Shown here: one piece after another, positions 6,093 through 6,512 of the stretch
How positions within the stretch are numbered: the stretch's first letter is position 1
How the letters are laid out: each line of letters opens with the position of its first letter
Origin: Thioalkalivibrio sp.
Lineage (GTDB): Bacteria; Pseudomonadota; Gammaproteobacteria; Ectothiorhodospirales; Ectothiorhodospiraceae
Length of the DNA stretch: 6,512 nucleotides
Direction of reading: 5' to 3'
Assembly: GCA_007119005.1 (NCBI GenBank)
Contig: SKQM01000082.1
Span: 1-6,512, forward strand
Program-made: the position numbers and the translations under genes
Notes under the pieces: model-generated
Told to the model about the DNA's origin: nothing
Databases searched by the model: none
The model's input: the letters and a program-made list of their open reading frames with translations, nothing else

Positions 6093-6512
6093 CATGGTCT
6101 CGGGGGCACTGACACCCAGCAGCCCCAGTCCGTTCGCCAGTACCTGCCGGATGCCCGCGATCAGGGCCAGGCGCGCCGCGACCAGATCGGCTTCCTCCGC
6201 GTTCATGAACGGCACCGCGTTGTAGTAGGCGTGGAAGCCGGCGGCCAGATCGCGCAGGTACTGGGCGAGCTGATGCGGCTCGCGCGCAAGCGCGGCACCG
6301 GCAATCAGCTCCGGGAAGCGGTCGAGCTGCGCCAGCAGTTCGGTCTCCGGATCCAGTGTCAGCCGTGCGATCTCCGGGCCATCGGCGGCGGCGGCGACGG
6401 CACCGCGTTCGGCCGCGGTGCGCTGCACGCTGGCGATGCGTGCGTGCGCGTACTGGATGTAGTACATCGGATTGTCGTTGGACTGGCTCTTGGCCAGTTC
6501 CAGATCGAAGTC
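6090..6512 (-). CDS. argS: Arginyl-tRNA synthetase, C-terminal part (5' end outside window)
   Basis: The reading frame is open from the right edge to a TAG stop, giving the last 140 residues. It begins DFDLELAKSQSNDNP followed by MYYIQYAHARI, the highly conserved stretch of bacterial class I ArgRS that leads into the C-terminal DALR anticodon-binding helical domain. It ends GLGLLGVSAPETM, close to the usual ArgS C-terminus. The enzyme charges tRNA-Arg with arginine using ATP in the cytoplasm. The HIGH and KMSKS-type catalytic regions lie outside the window. The ATG at 6467 is an internal methionine, not the start, because conserved ArgS sequence precedes it in frame. It is the most upstream gene seen of the apparent argS-SPOR-hrpA-dadA transcription unit, so the promoter is not visible. 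Confidence 0.96.
   Translation of the reverse strand, partial: DFDLELAKSQSNDNPMYYIQYAHARIASVQRTAAERGAVAAAADGPEIARLTLDPETELLAQLDRFPELIAGAALAREPHQLAQYLRDLAAGFHAYYNAVPFMNAEEADLVAARLALIAGIRQVLANGLGLLGVSAPETM

Noticed and set aside
6090..6467. Separate small gene starting at the ATG at 6467
   Set aside because: The frame is open to the window edge, and the preceding 15 codons encode the conserved ArgS stretch DFDLELAKSQSNDNP, so this is the interior of argS.

Overview
The window is a strongly GC-rich stretch of a proteobacterial chromosome, most likely a gammaproteobacterium. The HrpA helicase, the DadA-type dehydrogenase, and the pairing of argS with a small SPOR-domain membrane protein all fit that class. 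A halophilic, sulfur-oxidising or Chromatiales-like lineage is my guess from base composition and repeat style; it is not demonstrated.

All four protein genes lie on the minus strand and are tightly packed. In transcription order (right to left) they are: the C-terminal part of arginyl-tRNA synthetase (argS, cut by the right edge); a SPOR-domain, FtsN-like single-pass membrane protein 9 nt downstream; the DEAH-box RNA helicase HrpA, whose ATG overlaps the SPOR stop codon in a TGATG junction; and, after 35 nt, a DadA-like FAD-dependent D-amino acid dehydrogenase. The spacing suggests one transcript starting outside the window. It would mix translation (argS, hrpA) with envelope and peptidoglycan functions (SPOR protein, and D-amino acid oxidation by the DadA-like enzyme).

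The left 190 bases hold the most unusual structure. Two copies of a 26-nt REP-like element (9-nt head, 4-bp stem, 4-nt loop, 5-nt tail) face each other, and their stems differ by a compensatory base-pair change. One copy supplies the last eight codons and the stop codon of the dadA-like gene. Left of them, running off the window edge, is a perfect 16-bp tandem array. Its unit is exactly the first 16 nt of the same element: the head, the left stem arm and three loop bases. This looks like repeated copying of a truncated REP element.

I found no tRNA or rRNA gene, CRISPR array, insertion sequence, phage gene or defence system. The protein genes are conserved housekeeping types. The repeat cluster, and a proline/alanine-rich insert inside HrpA, are the parts worth a second look.
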